A stretch of 5,933 nucleotides of DNA from Actinomycetes bacterium (GTDB lineage Bacteria; Actinomycetota; Actinomycetes; Actinomycetales; Cellulomonadaceae): the NCBI GenBank assembly GCA_023389545.1, contig JAEWEI010000094.1, forward strand, positions 1 through 5,933. The letters run 5' to 3'. Position 1 is the first letter of the stretch, and each line of letters opens with the position of its first letter. The position numbers and the translations under genes are program-made. Below the pieces are notes generated by a model. It searched no databases and had not been told where the DNA came from. It was given only the letters and a program-made list of their open reading frames with translations. Shown here one piece after another: positions 5,581 through 5,933 of the stretch.

Positions 5581-5933
5581 ATGAGGACTCCAGAGACTCA
5601 GCGCGGCCCTAGGTCCTCCTGGGAGCTGATGGCCTGCCTGCTGGCGATCAGCACCCTGACCGCCGGCTGTGGTCAGTCGCAAGACCCGGACAGCGTGGGT
5701 CTCCCCGCAGTGGACGTCGCGGCTCGATATGGGTATGACCCGTCATCGGCCGCGATGAGCCCGGTGTTCGCCCTCGTTCCCGAGTACAAGGATCCGAAGG
5801 ATGGGTACGCGCGCGATGTGCTCGCGTCGAAGTGCCTCGAGGGCGTGGTGGAGTATCGAGCCGTCGCGCCCGGGTCGTCGGCGAGCCTGATCGACGAGCG
5901 CACTGGCCAACTCACATTTGACGAGGACGTCGC
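5581..5933 (+). CDS. Lipoprotein of unknown function (3' partial)
   Basis: The first 117 codons of a predicted surface lipoprotein; the frame is still open at the window end. The start is firm: GGAGG at 5571-5575 lies five bases before the ATG. The N-terminus has several charged residues, then a hydrophobic run (about 16-27) and the lipobox TAGC, with Cys30 as the lipidated residue. The -3 position is Thr rather than the commoner Leu, which is tolerated. The mature part begins with a Ser/Asp-rich tether and then VDVAARYGYDPSSAAMSPVF (45-64). A cysteine at about residue 85 lies in SKCLEGVVEYR, and LIDERTGQLTFDEDV closes the visible part. No enzyme motif is seen. It follows the CU044_5270-like gene by 55 bases with no terminator between them, so it is probably the third gene of the sigma operon. 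It may be a target or sensory partner of that system; this is inference. Confidence 0.85.
   Translation, partial: MRTPETQRGPRSSWELMACLLAISTLTAGCGQSQDPDSVGLPAVDVAARYGYDPSSAAMSPVFALVPEYKDPKDGYARDVLASKCLEGVVEYRAVAPGSSASLIDERTGQLTFDEDV

Overview
The window is GC-rich DNA with strong G/C preference at third codon positions. Its gene families are typical of high-GC Gram-positive bacteria: a CU044_5270-like membrane protein beside an ECF sigma factor, a ScoMcrA-type head domain, lipobox lipoproteins and probable leaderless starts. An actinomycete is likely, perhaps of the Micrococcales; the genus cannot be fixed from the sequence alone. No tRNA, rRNA, CRISPR array, insertion sequence or phage gene was seen.

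Layout. (1) 1-1206, +: an almost complete Bcr/CflA-type MFS drug exporter, cut at its 5' end by the window edge. (2) 1217-1657, -: a small protein with a ScoMcrA-like N-terminal head domain, a Pro/Ala/Arg-rich linker and a C-terminal CxxC...CxxC zinc ribbon. It converges on the MFS gene, and a perfect 9-bp hairpin holds both stop codons. (3) 1658-1831: a divergent control region. On the + strand a TACGTT -10 sits exactly six bases before an ATG that opens a 15-codon ORF, whose TGA overlaps the next start as ATGA. (4) 1832-3094, +: a TIGR03862/HI0933-like FAD flavoprotein. (5) 3051-3680, -: a Cys-containing lipoprotein of unknown function, overlapping the flavoprotein tail by 44 bp. (6) 3681-4001: a 321-bp divergent gap with two inverted repeats and only a weak promoter candidate. 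(7) 4002-5933, +: an apparent operon of ECF sigma factor, CU044_5270-like single-pass membrane protein and a second lipoprotein that runs off the window.

How the genes may work together. The right half looks like a cell-surface signalling module: an ECF sigma factor, a probable membrane regulator with an extracytoplasmic domain, a co-transcribed lipoprotein and a divergent lipoprotein. The left half is a set of separately transcribed accessory or housekeeping genes (exporter, head-domain protein, flavoprotein) with no evident shared pathway. The items most worth a second look are the head-domain/zinc-ribbon protein, the leaderless leader ORF coupled to the flavoprotein, and the sigma/membrane-protein/lipoprotein module.
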